Shown here piece by piece: positions 22,924 to 36,163 of a stretch of 64,000 nucleotides of DNA. Within the stretch, counting starts at the first letter, position 1. The number at the start of each line of letters is the position of its first letter. Under the pieces are notes generated by a model. The model saw only the letters and a program-made list of their open reading frames with translations. It ran no database searches and was not told where the DNA came from. The position numbers and the translations under genes were made by a program. The DNA is from Favolaschia claudopus (Eukaryota > Basidiomycota > Agaricomycetes > Agaricales > Mycenaceae): assembly GCA_037176885.1 (NCBI GenBank), contig JAWWNJ010000119.1, positions 186,001-250,000 on the forward strand. The letters run 5' to 3'.

Positions 22924-23838
22924 GACTCCCTGCGGTTGCTCACTTACCCTCAACTGGAGCCCGGACCACCCACCGTCAGTGACCGCAAATGTGGTGGAAG
23001 GAGGGTTACCATGGCATTAATGGTTGCCATCAGCGATTGATCACGGATCACTCGGCCCGGGCTGAGTCGATTCAGATTATTTAGTTTGCAAGATTGTTTG
23101 CGTGTTCCTGTACAGGCCCAACTCTCGAGTAAGATTCTTCTTTTTCTTCTTTGGTCATGAATACTCTGTCTTTTGCTCCATGGATTTCAATACCCCAAAA
23201 TTCTGAATTCGTCGAGTTTTGAACGGTCATTGGAATGCGATTTGCATTAATGCATTTGTACAACTGTTGTCTGCTGCTCAAGACCGGTTCAGTAGCTGGA
23301 TTTTTTTTTTTTTGCTTTATGTTCTCATTACCGAGGCTACCTCTTGCTCAAAGTCAGGGTGTGGACTCACGTTCGACTTCCACTTCCATGTGTATTCTCG
23401 GGATGCAAAAGTACAACCAATAAGGAGCAAGTCTGAGAGTCAATAGGCCGTCTATGCAGGCTTCAGTAGAGTATCTCTCGTTGACATTTTCTCCGCCTGT
23501 TCTCGCGCTGACCAAACCTTCCAAGAATTTTCACTCTTTGCCTTAGTGGGGGCATCATTGATCAGTGATGCATCAGCCGCCATCGTGTTCCGCGTGGCAG
23601 TGTTCCTCTCTTGTCCCAAACTTCCATATCTGCCTTGAGTCTCCCGCTTGCTTGACACAGCAGAACAAATGTCTGCAACGTTACCATTTGGCGCGATATA
23701 TCTATCGACACTCCTCTGTCTTTCGTCCGGATTTGACCATCTAGATCTACTAAGTACTTAGTCAGCTTGGTTCTTTTTGAACTTCTGTTCGATTCTCTTT
23801 TGGCTCTGGTGTGATGCACTCCGAAGAAACTTCCACGA

Positions 23839-23920
23839 AGGCTCTGTTTAGTATCAATGATGACTACATCCCCATGCCTTTCCGCATGTGTTCGTCTTGG
23901 GTTCGATTCCCGAGGAGCCT
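23839..23920 (+). other. tRNA-like segment with B-box (tRNA relic or SINE head)
   Basis: The ends AGGCTCT and GGAGCCT can pair as a 7 bp acceptor stem (one G-U). Before the 3' strand lies a perfect T-arm, TTGGG-TTCGATT-CCCGA, with a canonical B-box GGTTCGATTCC (23900-23910). An internal hairpin CATGC/GCATG resembles an anticodon arm, but its loop has 6 nt, and the D-loop lacks the GG pair. It is therefore not called as a functional tRNA. Confidence 0.35.
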
Positions 23921-24449
23921 TTGTTGGTGGACGGTGCGTTTAAATGTTTTTGTGTATCTTTTCGATGGTTGTATCAGGTAACTGCCGCTCTAGATGCTCC
24001 CCCAAAATTATCCGTAAGAACGCATGCGAGAACGCTAAAATTCCCGACGATAACTTCACAGCGAATATTGAAACTCTCTCCATTTGAAGACAAGCGTTTT
24101 TCAGAGTCTGTCAGTCGTTGCCGCATGCCCTTTATCCCATAATCGCCACGCCGACTGACTGTAACCCTTCTCACCTTTTTTCACAAAAAATTATATCTTC
24201 AAATTCACCTCGCGGATACCCACCATTCTGGAGTTTAATCACTGATCTACCAGATTAGATAACTCGGCCCACGTTCGGTGAGATAACTCGGCGCAACACG
24301 CTTATCAACCGAACTTCAGATTTAGCGACCCTTAGATGATTGATGATTTTTCTAGTCCGTTTCTTGTCGGTTCGATTGCAAACAGATTTCTATTCGCTGA
24401 GTACGCAGCGAGACTCGGAAAGTCGGCTCAGTAAATCGATGACCCATCG

Positions 24450-24460
24450 TATATAAATAT
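24450..24460 (+). promoter_or_regulatory. TATA box of the aldo/keto reductase gene
   Basis: TATATAAATAT lies about 40 bp before the start codon at 24497. Confidence 0.5.
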
Positions 24461-24496
24461 TCTTGTTGGGGAGGAGTCCCTGCCAAAGAAAACATC

Positions 24497-25930
24497 ATGT
24501 CCTCCGCGATCGCAACCCGTAGAATAGGAAACTCGACCTTCCCCGCCATCGGCTTCGGCATCATGGGAATCTCAACGTGGTATGGCAAAGTCGATTCAGA
24601 CCAGGAACGGCTCAAAGTAAGGATGCTTCAAGCTCCACCTCGCCGCACCAAATACTCACCCCAAACCCTCTTGATTGATTGATGTAGGTCCTCGACGCCG
24701 CCTACGCCGCCGGCTGCACCTTCTGGGATACCTCCGATGTATACGGCGACTCGGAGGACCTCATTGGCCAGTGGTTCAAACGGACCGGCAAACGCTCGGA
24801 GATCTTCTTGTGCACGAAGTTCGGGCTGAAGCTCCCTGACTTTGCCGCCGATGGGAGTCCGGAGTATGTGAAAGAGGCGGTGGAAAATAATCTAAGGAGG
24901 CTTGGGGTGGATTATATTGATTTGTATTATCTTCATGTCAGTTCTCCTTGCTTCGTTTTAAATTCAATATTGACTCACGGTACTTCAGCGTACGAATCCT
25001 GATACTCCGATCGAGGTACGCAGTCGAATTTGCATCAGCGCCTCATCAGCTTGACTCTGTCATTGCCTCCGTCATTCTACAGCATACCATCGGCGCCATG
25101 GCCAAGCTCGTCAACGCCGGAAAAGTCAAACACATCGGCCTCTCAGAAGTCTCCGCTACGACGCTCCGGCGCGCCCACGCCGTGCACCCCATCGCTGCAA
25201 TCCAAATGGAATACTCACCCTTCTCCCTCGAAATCGAAGATCCCAATCTCGCGGGTGGAGCGCTCAAGACCGCACGCGAGCTAGGTGTGAAGATCGTTGC
25301 GTATTCGCCGCTTGGACGGGGTGTGTTGACTGGGCAATACGTGCGTTTAATACTTGGCTTGAGTGGTGAATGCACGGTATGTACATACTTACTTTCGATG
25401 ATAGAGATCCCCGGACGACTTTGAAGAGGGCGATTTGAGGAAGATTTTCCCTCGGTGCGTCCTCCGTGAATTGACCTGATTTATTTATTGATTTAGACGC
25501 ACTGTCAGCTTCTCGGCGGAAAACTTCCCGAAAATCCTCCATCTCTGCGACGAGCTCAAGGCGATAGGGGCAAAATACACGATCGATAATAACTCAGCCA
25601 CGGCGGGGCAAGTGACACTTGCGTGGTTGCTCGCCCAGGGCGAAGATGTCGTGCGTGTATTTCTTCCGCATCCTTCCATTCGGAATATTGCTGCTTGGAT
25701 TTTTGTTATCTCTGGTGTTTGAATTCTCAATCTTACCTCGAATTCAGCTTCCCATCCCCGGAACCAAACGAGTGCACTACCTCCTCGAAAATTTCGCTGC
25801 CGCGCGCCTTCAACTTTCTTCCGTCGATGTGCAGACTATCCGCGATTTGACCACGCATGCGTTGCCAGGAAATCGGTACCCTGATATCATGATGCACAAT
25901 TTGTTCCAGGATACAGCGGAGTTGAGTTGA
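24497..25930 (+). CDS. Aldo/keto reductase
   Basis: Seven exons (24497-24616, 24688-24936, 24989-25015, 25083-25340, 25405-25454, 25497-25650, 25748-25930) give 346 residues. The fold is a TIM barrel that uses NADPH. The catalytic tetrad is visible: Asp and Tyr in [12 protein letters not shown], Lys in LCTKFGLK, His in LYYLHR. Further landmarks are [32 protein letters not shown] and the cofactor segment [15 protein letters not shown]. The sequence best fits the fungal pyridoxal-reductase/AKR13-like group. It reduces aldehydes or ketones in the cytosol; the natural substrate is not evident. It lies between the P450 and the two Old Yellow Enzymes. Confidence 0.9.
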
Positions 25931-26529
25931 GGTACGGGGAGCCTGATGGATGTCGCTGTATACCGTTATGCCGCCGCCGTCGCATGCGCCGTTTGGATTA
26001 GACAGACAATTGGTTGGTTACATTGTCGCGTTATGAAGAGAAGCCTTTTGAACCAGATTTTGGGAAAACGAGGGATTCTCGAGCCATAAGTATTTTGCGA
26101 TGATGGTGGTGGGAGGGGAAGCCTGGAGTAAGCCGACGGATCAATTATAGGGCATTTCCCATTGATTTCCCAGGATCACGGAACCTGGGACGTGTCATTT
26201 CCTGCAAATTTCCTGCCTTGTTTCTCACCTTCAATGTTCATCTTGTTCTCTCGCTTGTTTCCGACTCGCTCCGATTCTCTGTACCGGAAACTGTGGTCAC
26301 GGTGGCGATGGCTAGCTAACTGAACTCTACTTGTGGCCTTTGGTCGCTCTGCGGCCTTTGCCGCCGGTGGGTCGCGTCTTTTAACTTCGAGCATGTCAAG
26401 CTTAAAAGTCACTTGGTCCGTGCGCAGTGCTCTACTCTAAAATTGTCGCAAGGCGCCTAGATCATTCAAGATAGCCCCACTCTCATTCCTTCCCCCACGA
26501 AATCGATATTGCTTCTACAGGGTACTGGT
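25931..26529. other. Intergenic, no gene seen
   Basis: No open frame, RNA or repeat with support. Confidence 0.5.
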
Positions 26530-27581
26530 ATGCCTCCTGTATTCAGTGAGTCCTTTCCCTCCGCATCAAACCGATGAATCTCCTGAAATTGACGATACGA
26601 TAGTTTACTACCAGGTTTACGACGACGACAAGAAGGAGCTGTTATCGATCAAGCTGCCAGTCGTCAGAAACAATTCCAACATCGGACGAGTCGATGTCAC
26701 ACGGATTGCAGCTCCTCACACTATCGGAGCCCTGGCAGAGCGTATCTGCAAACAAGAAAACCGACCCTGGGGAATAGACTGGGATAACGACAATGCATAT
26801 GGAGGAATGCTGCTAAAAACTTGGAATAGCTCTACCGCGTATGATTTGAAAGACGAAGTGAATCTGTTTATTCCTGGTCGTCCGGGAGCTACACCTCAAG
26901 AACCCGTCCTCCTGAAACTCTGGTATGAAGGTGAGTGTGTGTACAGGCCAGTCCTGATTTCTGGCTGAGGAATTCTGGGCAGAATTGCCGGCTTTGCTTC
27001 ACTATGACGGATTCGATGAACCAGAGAAACGAAGCGTCACTTCGCATCGGACTCCCGTATTCGGTATGTGCAGCTCGGCTTTCCGAGACCTTTGATTCTT
27101 CCGACTCAAATTGTTTTTGAAGTCTACTATAAACTCTATGATGATACTCAGAAAGCGTTGATAGCGGTCAAGGAGCCAGTCGTTGCAGCCAATCCCAACA
27201 TCGGGCGAGTTGACGTCTGTCAAATCCCCGCTCCATACATAGTCAGCGCTTTAGCGGAGCGTATATGCAAACAAGAGAACCGAGAGTTTGGATTAGACTG
27301 GGATAACGACGCCGCATATGGCGCAATGCTGCTCAAGACATGGAACAGTCCGACCGCCTACGGATTGGAGGATGAACTTGACCTTCTTGGCAGTAGTCGT
27401 CCGGGATCCACAACGGAAGAACCAATTCTGTTGAAAATTTGGGTGGAAGGTATGCGATTTTGAAGCAATTCGATGAACGTCGGGTTCACCGAGTTGTCCA
27501 GATTTGGGGGCGGTGTTGGAGCTTCGTGGCCACGGCACAGTCAGACCACGAAACGTTTCGTCTCACTTGAGTTCTGCCTAA
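26530..27581 (+). CDS. Two-module protein of unknown function, made by exon duplication
   Basis: Five exons (26530-26545, 26604-26930, 26983-27063, 27123-27449, 27502-27581) give 276 residues. Exons 2 and 4 are each exactly 327 nt, both lie between phase-1 introns, and encode two copies of one module of about 109 residues. Shared marks are YY-[QK][VL]YDD, NIGRVDV, IGALAERICKQENR or VSALAERICKQENR, DWDNDNAYGGMLLKTWNS and an end EPVLLKLW or EPILLKIW. Each module is preceded by a PVF motif. The module recalls a domain with LGRI and a hydrophobic 'PP-TV--L' stretch seen in many agaric proteins, but no function is known to me. No signal peptide or membrane segment is seen. Confidence 0.75.
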
Positions 27582-27751
27582 GCAAGGGCAACGTTCAGGG
27601 GACAAGACAAGAGCACTGAAACTACACTTGAATTGGATCATCGGAACATTGCAATGCATAGTTCAATCGAAAAATGGACGTAAATTGTATAAAATTCCAT
27701 CCGCTTTCATTCACTGTGGCGCGTTACCCATTAGAAGCCTCCGGTCAATCT

Positions 27752-29095
<1,344 letters not shown>

Positions 29096-29646
29096 GTTGC
29101 GAGGACCTGAACGTCAGAAACTCAAGTATGGCTTTGGGAACGAAGTTGGAAGCGTCGAGTGGGGTGTTGTAGAACTTTTGAGAGCAAGATTCAAAGGTTC
29201 TTATAATTGGCCATCGTGGTAGCTGAATAACCGTTTTAAGATGGTTGTAAGACGAAGTTGAACGCTGACCAACAATTTCGGACGAATTTAGTCGAAGACT
29301 TTCGGCCGAATCAGAATGGCCATACATGACTAAGTCCCACATCTGCGATGATTCAGTTTAGTAAAAGCAGATGTGAAAGTGGACGAGACCTACTCAGCCT
29401 AACGCCAAGAAAATCGCTATATTTGTCAGGGAATTTCTTGATCACCAACCCCCCGTAACATAGAAAGGTCAATAAACTTGAGAATTGAGTTCGAACGCGC
29501 AAAAATTCAGCTGAACGTCGCATCAGCTGCAGATACCTGCAGGCACCGCAGGCGGAGTGAAGAAAACCAACTTCTATCTAGTGTAAATCCTCTAGAACGA
29601 CACACAGCGCAAAACAGTAAACTTGAACAAAACCACGCCCACTCAA
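29096..29646. other. Intergenic between the OYE twins
   Basis: This is the upstream region of copy 1 and the 3' flank of copy 2. Only short frames and a CTGCAG/CCTGCAGG palindromic patch near 29527-29542 are seen. Confidence 0.45.
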
Positions 29647-31038
<1,392 letters not shown>

Positions 31039-31557
31039 TTAGTTTGGGTAGTCAAGGGTCGAGGGACGAACGAGAGGGTTTGGGAACATTAATTGCGAAA
31101 AGGTCGAGGTTTTTATTGTGTGGCATAGAGGTGGGTGCTGAGTAACTGAATCCAGATTTTAGATGTCGCTGAGTAACGAATCGGTGAGAAGGAAGGATGA
31201 TTACAATAACCGGTCACTTACCATTCCCGGAAGTCCTATTCAATGGAACCGGCATGAAGAATGACCGGAAGGTCGAGACTTTGGTTACATGTTGAAAGCA
31301 AGAGCATTGATATTCAGACCACCGGTTCGCCGCCAGAGAGCTCACAAACCAAGATGTCGTCACGGTGATGGAAAAAGACAAGGTAAGTAAAAGACCGAGG
31401 TCAATTTCACACCATCACGTTTGATCAACCATCTTCGGCGAACTCCGAATCGGCTTGCTTCCTACGTCCACCTGCGTCACACAGGCGGTTCTTCCGGTGA
31501 GTCCATTGAGTTTCTCCGAAAGTGAATTCAAGTTCACCCGTATTGTTAGCGTTCAAA
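31039..31557. other. Divergent upstream region
   Basis: It lies between the OYE copy 2 start and the F-box-like gene. No element can be supported beyond an expected promoter role. Confidence 0.45.
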
Positions 31558-32247
31558 ATGCCTAGTCTACCTGGAGAACTTGTAGACTCCATCATCGACT
31601 TCACCCACGCCCTCACAGGCGCATCGTCATCCTCGCTCGCCACCTACGCCCTCGTCAGCAAACAATGGCTCCCCCGAAGCCGATACTACTACTTCTCCTC
31701 CATCAGACTCACACGAACTCGAAGCCTCGACACGATCAAAACATTTCTTACCCTCCTCGCCTCTCCACACGTCACATTCCTCTCAAGCGTCAAAGAAACT
31801 GAAATCTACCACCGATCTTCCTACGGCACACCCGTCCTCACCGCCGGCGACATCCTCGTGCTCATCCAGAAACACGGCATCCGCGTCCAACGTCTCTCGC
31901 TCGACTGCCACTTCCTGCAACTCGGGTTAGATGGCACCCCGCGGGCTGACTTCAACTCCATATCGGAGCTGAGGGTGCATTTATACGGCGACGTCTCGCT
32001 GGGAAAGCTTTTCCGCATCATCTCACTGGCGTTCCCATCGCTGGAATCGCTGGTGGTTCACGCTCTGCATACGGGCGGGGAACGCGGATCGGTGGAGTTT
32101 CCTGCGCCGGGGAAGAATTTGCTTACGCTGGATCTCCCTGCGAATTTGCAGAGGCTGGAGATCGGTCCTGCTGTTGTGCTGCAGACTTTGAGGGAACATA
32201 AGCTCGCGCCGTGGCTACAAGAATTGATTGATCGCTCGAATCTCTGA
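31558..32247 (+). CDS. F-box-like protein, single exon
   Basis: A single 229-residue frame starts MPSLPGELVDSIIDFTHAL at 31558 and has the typical agaric F-box-like opening LATYALVSKQWLPRSRYYYF. Leucine-rich repeats follow (ISELRVHLYGDVSLGKLFRI, FPSLESLVVHAL, NLLTLDLPANLQRLEI). It ends after LAPWLQELIDRSNL. Relatives I recall are often longer (350-450 residues), so the 3' part may have been lost or the protein may be naturally short. It would act, if an F-box protein, as an SCF substrate adaptor; that is inferred. Confidence 0.65.
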   Translation: MPSLPGELVDSIIDFTHALTGASSSSLATYALVSKQWLPRSRYYYFSSIRLTRTRSLDTIKTFLTLLASPHVTFLSSVKETEIYHRSSYGTPVLTAGDILVLIQKHGIRVQRLSLDCHFLQLGLDGTPRADFNSISELRVHLYGDVSLGKLFRIISLAFPSLESLVVHALHTGGERGSVEFPAPGKNLLTLDLPANLQRLEIGPAVVLQTLREHKLAPWLQELIDRSNL

Positions 32248-32782
32248 CGAGAAGGGATGACACGGGTCTCAGGCAGGTCTGTTCGCGTTATTTGATTCAG
32301 TTTGTACCCATGCACTTACAGGAAAGTAGAGTTTGGTCTTGGTTTCATTGTTACTGTACTTAGTAAGTACAGTAAAGTAGTACTACTACTTACCACCAGG
32401 TCTTATTTTTTTGCTCCCTAAATTTAGCCCTTCCCGTCGTGTTGTCAACTTGTTCAACCGTGACGGGAATACCGCAGTATCTTGACAATGCTGCGATCTT
32501 GCTACCATATGTAAAATGCGAATATATTCCCTTCCTTGAAACATCTAGTAAGGATCGTACTTAGTCATGGTAACTCTCACTGGAGCTCAAAGTGATGAGA
32601 GGGAACTCATGCCAAGTCTGAAGTGGAATAGGAAGCTTCAGCAATGCATGTTGTATTTTATTTCGCCTCTTAAATCTATTCATTTCATCGGACGCGACGC
32701 GCAAGGTCACAGCACGTGTCCAAGCAGCCTCGTGATGTCACTGATCTGATCGCAATCAACACGCCTGTTCCTCTCGACCACG
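32248..32782. other. Intergenic with a perfect palindrome
   Basis: No gene is seen; the only clear structure is the palindrome at 32351-32375. Confidence 0.5.
32351..32375. repeat. Perfect 12 bp inverted repeat around one base
   Basis: TTACTGTACTTA and its exact reverse complement flank a single G. It lies about 100 bp after the stop of the F-box-like gene and could be a 3' hairpin or a transposon footprint. Confidence 0.6.
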
Positions 32783-35700
32783 ATGGACAAACGATACGGC
32801 GACGAAGGCAAGTACGGAATCGGCGGTGGCGGGCTCGTGTCGGCGGAATCTCAACGCAAGTAAGTTCATAACATACTTATACCCCATCAATTTCCTGGCT
32901 GACCGAGTCGAAAAGTCTGGAAATCGCAGAAGATCTATGCCGACAAGGCAAACCCACCGACGCCGTTCCCTACCTCACTCTCGCAATGAAAGACCGCAAC
33001 AACTTCGACGCGGAGATTCAGATGGCGTATCTCTCCCCCGAGCTGTCGTTCTCCGTCGAGGTGCTCGAGTCTGCGGAAAAACGAGGTCCGTAGATTTTCA
33101 TGATGGTCCGCTGTTTAAATTGCGATCATATCTGGGAAACAGCACGAATGCTCCTGAAAACGCGTCTCGGCTCAAACTGCTTCGACGACTCCGGACCCTG
33201 CGTCGGCAAATTCTTCGATTCGACGCTCCTCATTACACGTCCATACATGCGCATCCTCCAAGCATTGGTGCGATTCTACTTCTCCACGCAGAAATACGAC
33301 AAGGGAGCGTAAGTTTGTCTGCATTTAATCTCCAGTATAATCCCAGAAACGTCGATATCCCTAACGAAAGAGCATTTTCCTGTAGACGCACCGCCATCGA
33401 AATCCTCCGCCTCTCCCCGCGCGACCCCCTCAACCAACGCTGGTGGCTCGCGCCCCTCCTCATCCGCACCAACCGCCCCGCCGACGCGCTCTTCTTCTGC
33501 CAACAATGGATTCACTTTCGATACACCAGCAACAACACGAATAGCGGTACCCCGCCTCCCGACCGAGGCGGCACAGCGTTCCGCCCTCCCAATGGCAACG
33601 GACCTCTCAGCCCGGAGATGTACGACGCAGGCAAAGCGGAATGCGCGATGGTGCTGTCACCCGCTTACGATTGCTTAAGATTTTACCATAAAAATGCGCG
33701 CGTTGCTTAAGCTGCTCAAGTCAGCTTGAGCCCGCCCAGAGTGCAAGTATATTCAGTACATATATTCTACCTGATATTAAGACTGTACCAGCTTAAGCTG
33801 CCTGCCGCTTCAGCTTCTTAAACACTCCGAGTGTTCCTCTCAATGTATCCAGCGCAGCTCTTAGCGCTGACTTAGGCCGCTGAAACTAGCTTGAGCCGCT
33901 TGAGCAAAGAGCCGCTCAAGCTAGCTCAAGCATGAGGATCAGCTTAAGCGAAAGCAAGACAAAGTCATCGATTTTGACGCACCGTGATAGAAGAGCTAGC
34001 CATCGCAGTCATGACAAGGGTTCATAAATAGTAGGACTTCGAAAATCCACTCGTTATAATTCAGTGCTTGAAGTATGCCGCCTCAACGGAAGCGGTGTTT
34101 GCGTCCAGATTCCAGGTTTGAAACTTTGAATGAGTTTCCAGGTGAGGCAGCTTTGGTCAGGGTAAACTGTCGTCGTGTCGTCGGAGTCGGAGTGGGAGGC
34201 AGGTAAGTACTACATTAGTAGTCAAGGAACGAACGGCGGTGGTTTGTCGTTTCGTTTGACTTGGGTGCAGTGGGTGAGAACGAGACCATCGTGGTGTGTG
34301 GCAAAATGTGCTAGTCACGCGTGACAAGGCACCTTTGTTTACGTTGGTTGCTTTGTTCCGTTTCGAGCTCGATCATGATGTGGCCACCGTGACACAGCGT
34401 CACAGTCGTCTCTCTCTTTCTCCCCACTTGCTCGACAGTGGACACCATGATCAACTCGTTCTGGTAACCCCTCGACCGGCTTGTTCTCACAATGCTCAAC
34501 AATATACTGTCTACCGTCTATGCCTTTAGCTTATCTGTCGATCAAGACGACCGTGAAGCGCTTCGAATCACTTTGGAATCACTCGTCCGAATCGTACTTG
34601 GAGTCGCCGCCCAGTGGCAAGATCGATAAAACGCCGACTTGCGGAATTCGTCCCCTCCATGGCTCACTGTATGCTCCTGCGGATACACCGGCAAAGCACC
34701 ACTCTACCCCCTCTCTCACTATAACTCTTACGATTCGTTTTAACCTGTGGCGAAGGTTCTATTATGGAGATGAATCTGGGAACTGAGTTTGCATTCAATT
34801 TTTTCCGCTCTGATACTGCTAAGTATTAGTGCACAGCCGGCTTACTGCTAATTGCGGAACATAGGGCGGGATCACTTTTTTTTCCAAAAAAGGTCACTTT
34901 TTGATGCTTTTTCGTATATCGCCTGTATCTCGCTCAATTGTGCTCCGTTTCCCTTCGGAATAGTCTCAAACTCTTCACATTCAATAAGTCAGCTGCCTAT
35001 GGCTTAAGCCGCCGGTGGATCTGTTTCGTGGTGAGTTGCTTTCTATTGCTTAAACCGGCTTAAGCGCTGATAGCTTAAGCCGTCTCAAGCTGGCTTAATC
35101 TATATTCTTAACAGCACCCAGGAAATGTTGATTAAGTAGTATATGAAGCACTGTAGGCTGGCTTAAGCCGCTTAAGAAATGTGCACATTTTTATGTAAAA
35201 ATCTTAAGCAATCGTGAGCGGGTTTTATGATGGTGCACAATGCTGCGTTGGCGGCGTTCCATCTGTGGGGAGGCGAGAGCGCGTCGGCGCAGCAGCTCCT
35301 TGGGCTTGCGGCGCGTTCGAATCCGGCGATTTTTGCGAGGGTTTTGGGGAGGAGGGCGCAGCCATGTACGTTGATTTACATAATTCAATCTCTCGCTCCC
35401 TTGCCATCTTGCTGAATGACTTCTTTTTTCTTACCGAAATTGAAATGTAATTCACAGCAGAAGGCAAATTCGTCGCACACACAACCTACAACGGCGCCGA
35501 AGAAGCACACGACTATCTCTGGATCGCGCAAGATCTCTGGATGGTGCCGGAGGTCTGGGATTGGGTGAACGCGTCCCCCGATGTGACGTCCGTGATTTTG
35601 AAGTGCTGCAGCAAGCCGGAATGCGAATCGCAGGAGAAGAGTGCGACGGAATTTAAGAGGTGTGCGGCGTGTCAGCAGGTAAAGTTTATAAATTTATTAA

Positions 35701-36002
35701 TTTTCGTATCTTTCTCTTGTCGCGCTGTCTTGGCTGAAATCGCTGTAGGTCGTATATTGCGGCCAAAGCTGTCAAAAAGCGGATTGGAGGAGACATAAAT
35801 CTGGTACGTTTGCGAGCTTATTTCATTTCTTCGAATCCTTCCTGGCATTTCCGATTCTCGTCATGATCTGACGTTTTCGAGTCTTGTAGACTGCGCGAAG
35901 CAAGTAGAAAGGAAAAAGATTCTCAAAGATGTATGGAAGCGTAAGCCGACTTCTGCTCAAGTGTTTGTGCAAGACGGGGGAGCGGTTCGGTTGGTGTCTT
36001 AG
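32783..36002 (+). pseudogene. MYND zinc-finger protein, copy 1, split by a hAT-like element
   Basis: Host exons are 32783-32859, 32916-33085, 33143-33308, 33386-33654 continuing at 35237-35365, then 35458-35678, 35749-35803 and 35890-36002. Without the insertion they sum to 399 residues in one frame. The N-terminus is MDKRYGDEGKYGIGGGGLV; helical segments (LTLAMKDRNNFDAEIQMAYL, ILQALVRFYFSTQKYDKGA) follow. The C-terminal MYND finger shows CCSKPEC, CAAC, YCGQSC and HKSDC, all zinc ligands present. The insertion after the codons for AECAMV replaces the following HNAALAAFHLW with transposon sequence and stops, so the native product cannot be made from this allele unless the element is excised or spliced out. 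MYND fingers bind proline-rich partners; no specific role is known. Confidence 0.85.
33655..35228. mobile_element. hAT-like non-autonomous element, 1574 bp
   Basis: The octamer GATGGTGC at 33647-33654 is repeated at 35229-35236, the 8 bp duplication typical of hAT transposons. The ends are inverted repeats sharing CCCGCT(T/C)ACGATTGC and CTTAAGATTTT, although the outermost 5-6 bases do not match. Both subterminal regions are crowded with CTTAAGC/GCTCAAGC words (33690-33950 and 34990-35180), as expected for transposase binding. No transposase frame is present. Confidence 0.85.
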
Positions 36003-36163
36003 TCGCCCAAGGAAGCTGGCGAGAGTTTCTTTGCAGATGCGAACAGTACAGTGGCTCTTTAGGCCCAGCGACGCAGAACATGCTTAGCAACCAATTCAAT
36101 CAAAACAGAGATCAGAAATATATGTACAGTAGCAGTCCGTGCGGAATTCTTTCATACTAGCCG

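Larger units (their letters stand above)
22924..24496. other. Intergenic, no protein gene seen
   Basis: Apart from a tRNA-like segment (23839-23920) and the TATA box at 24450-24460, no feature can be supported. A run of T occurs near 23300. Confidence 0.45.

Noticed and set aside
23839..23920. Functional tRNA gene
   Set aside because: The D-loop lacks GG and the anticodon-like loop has 6 nt instead of 7.
32826..33710. Plus-strand open frame of 294 codons
   Set aside because: It runs in the wrong frame through the MYND exons and introns; the spliced MYND frame is supported by zinc-finger motifs.
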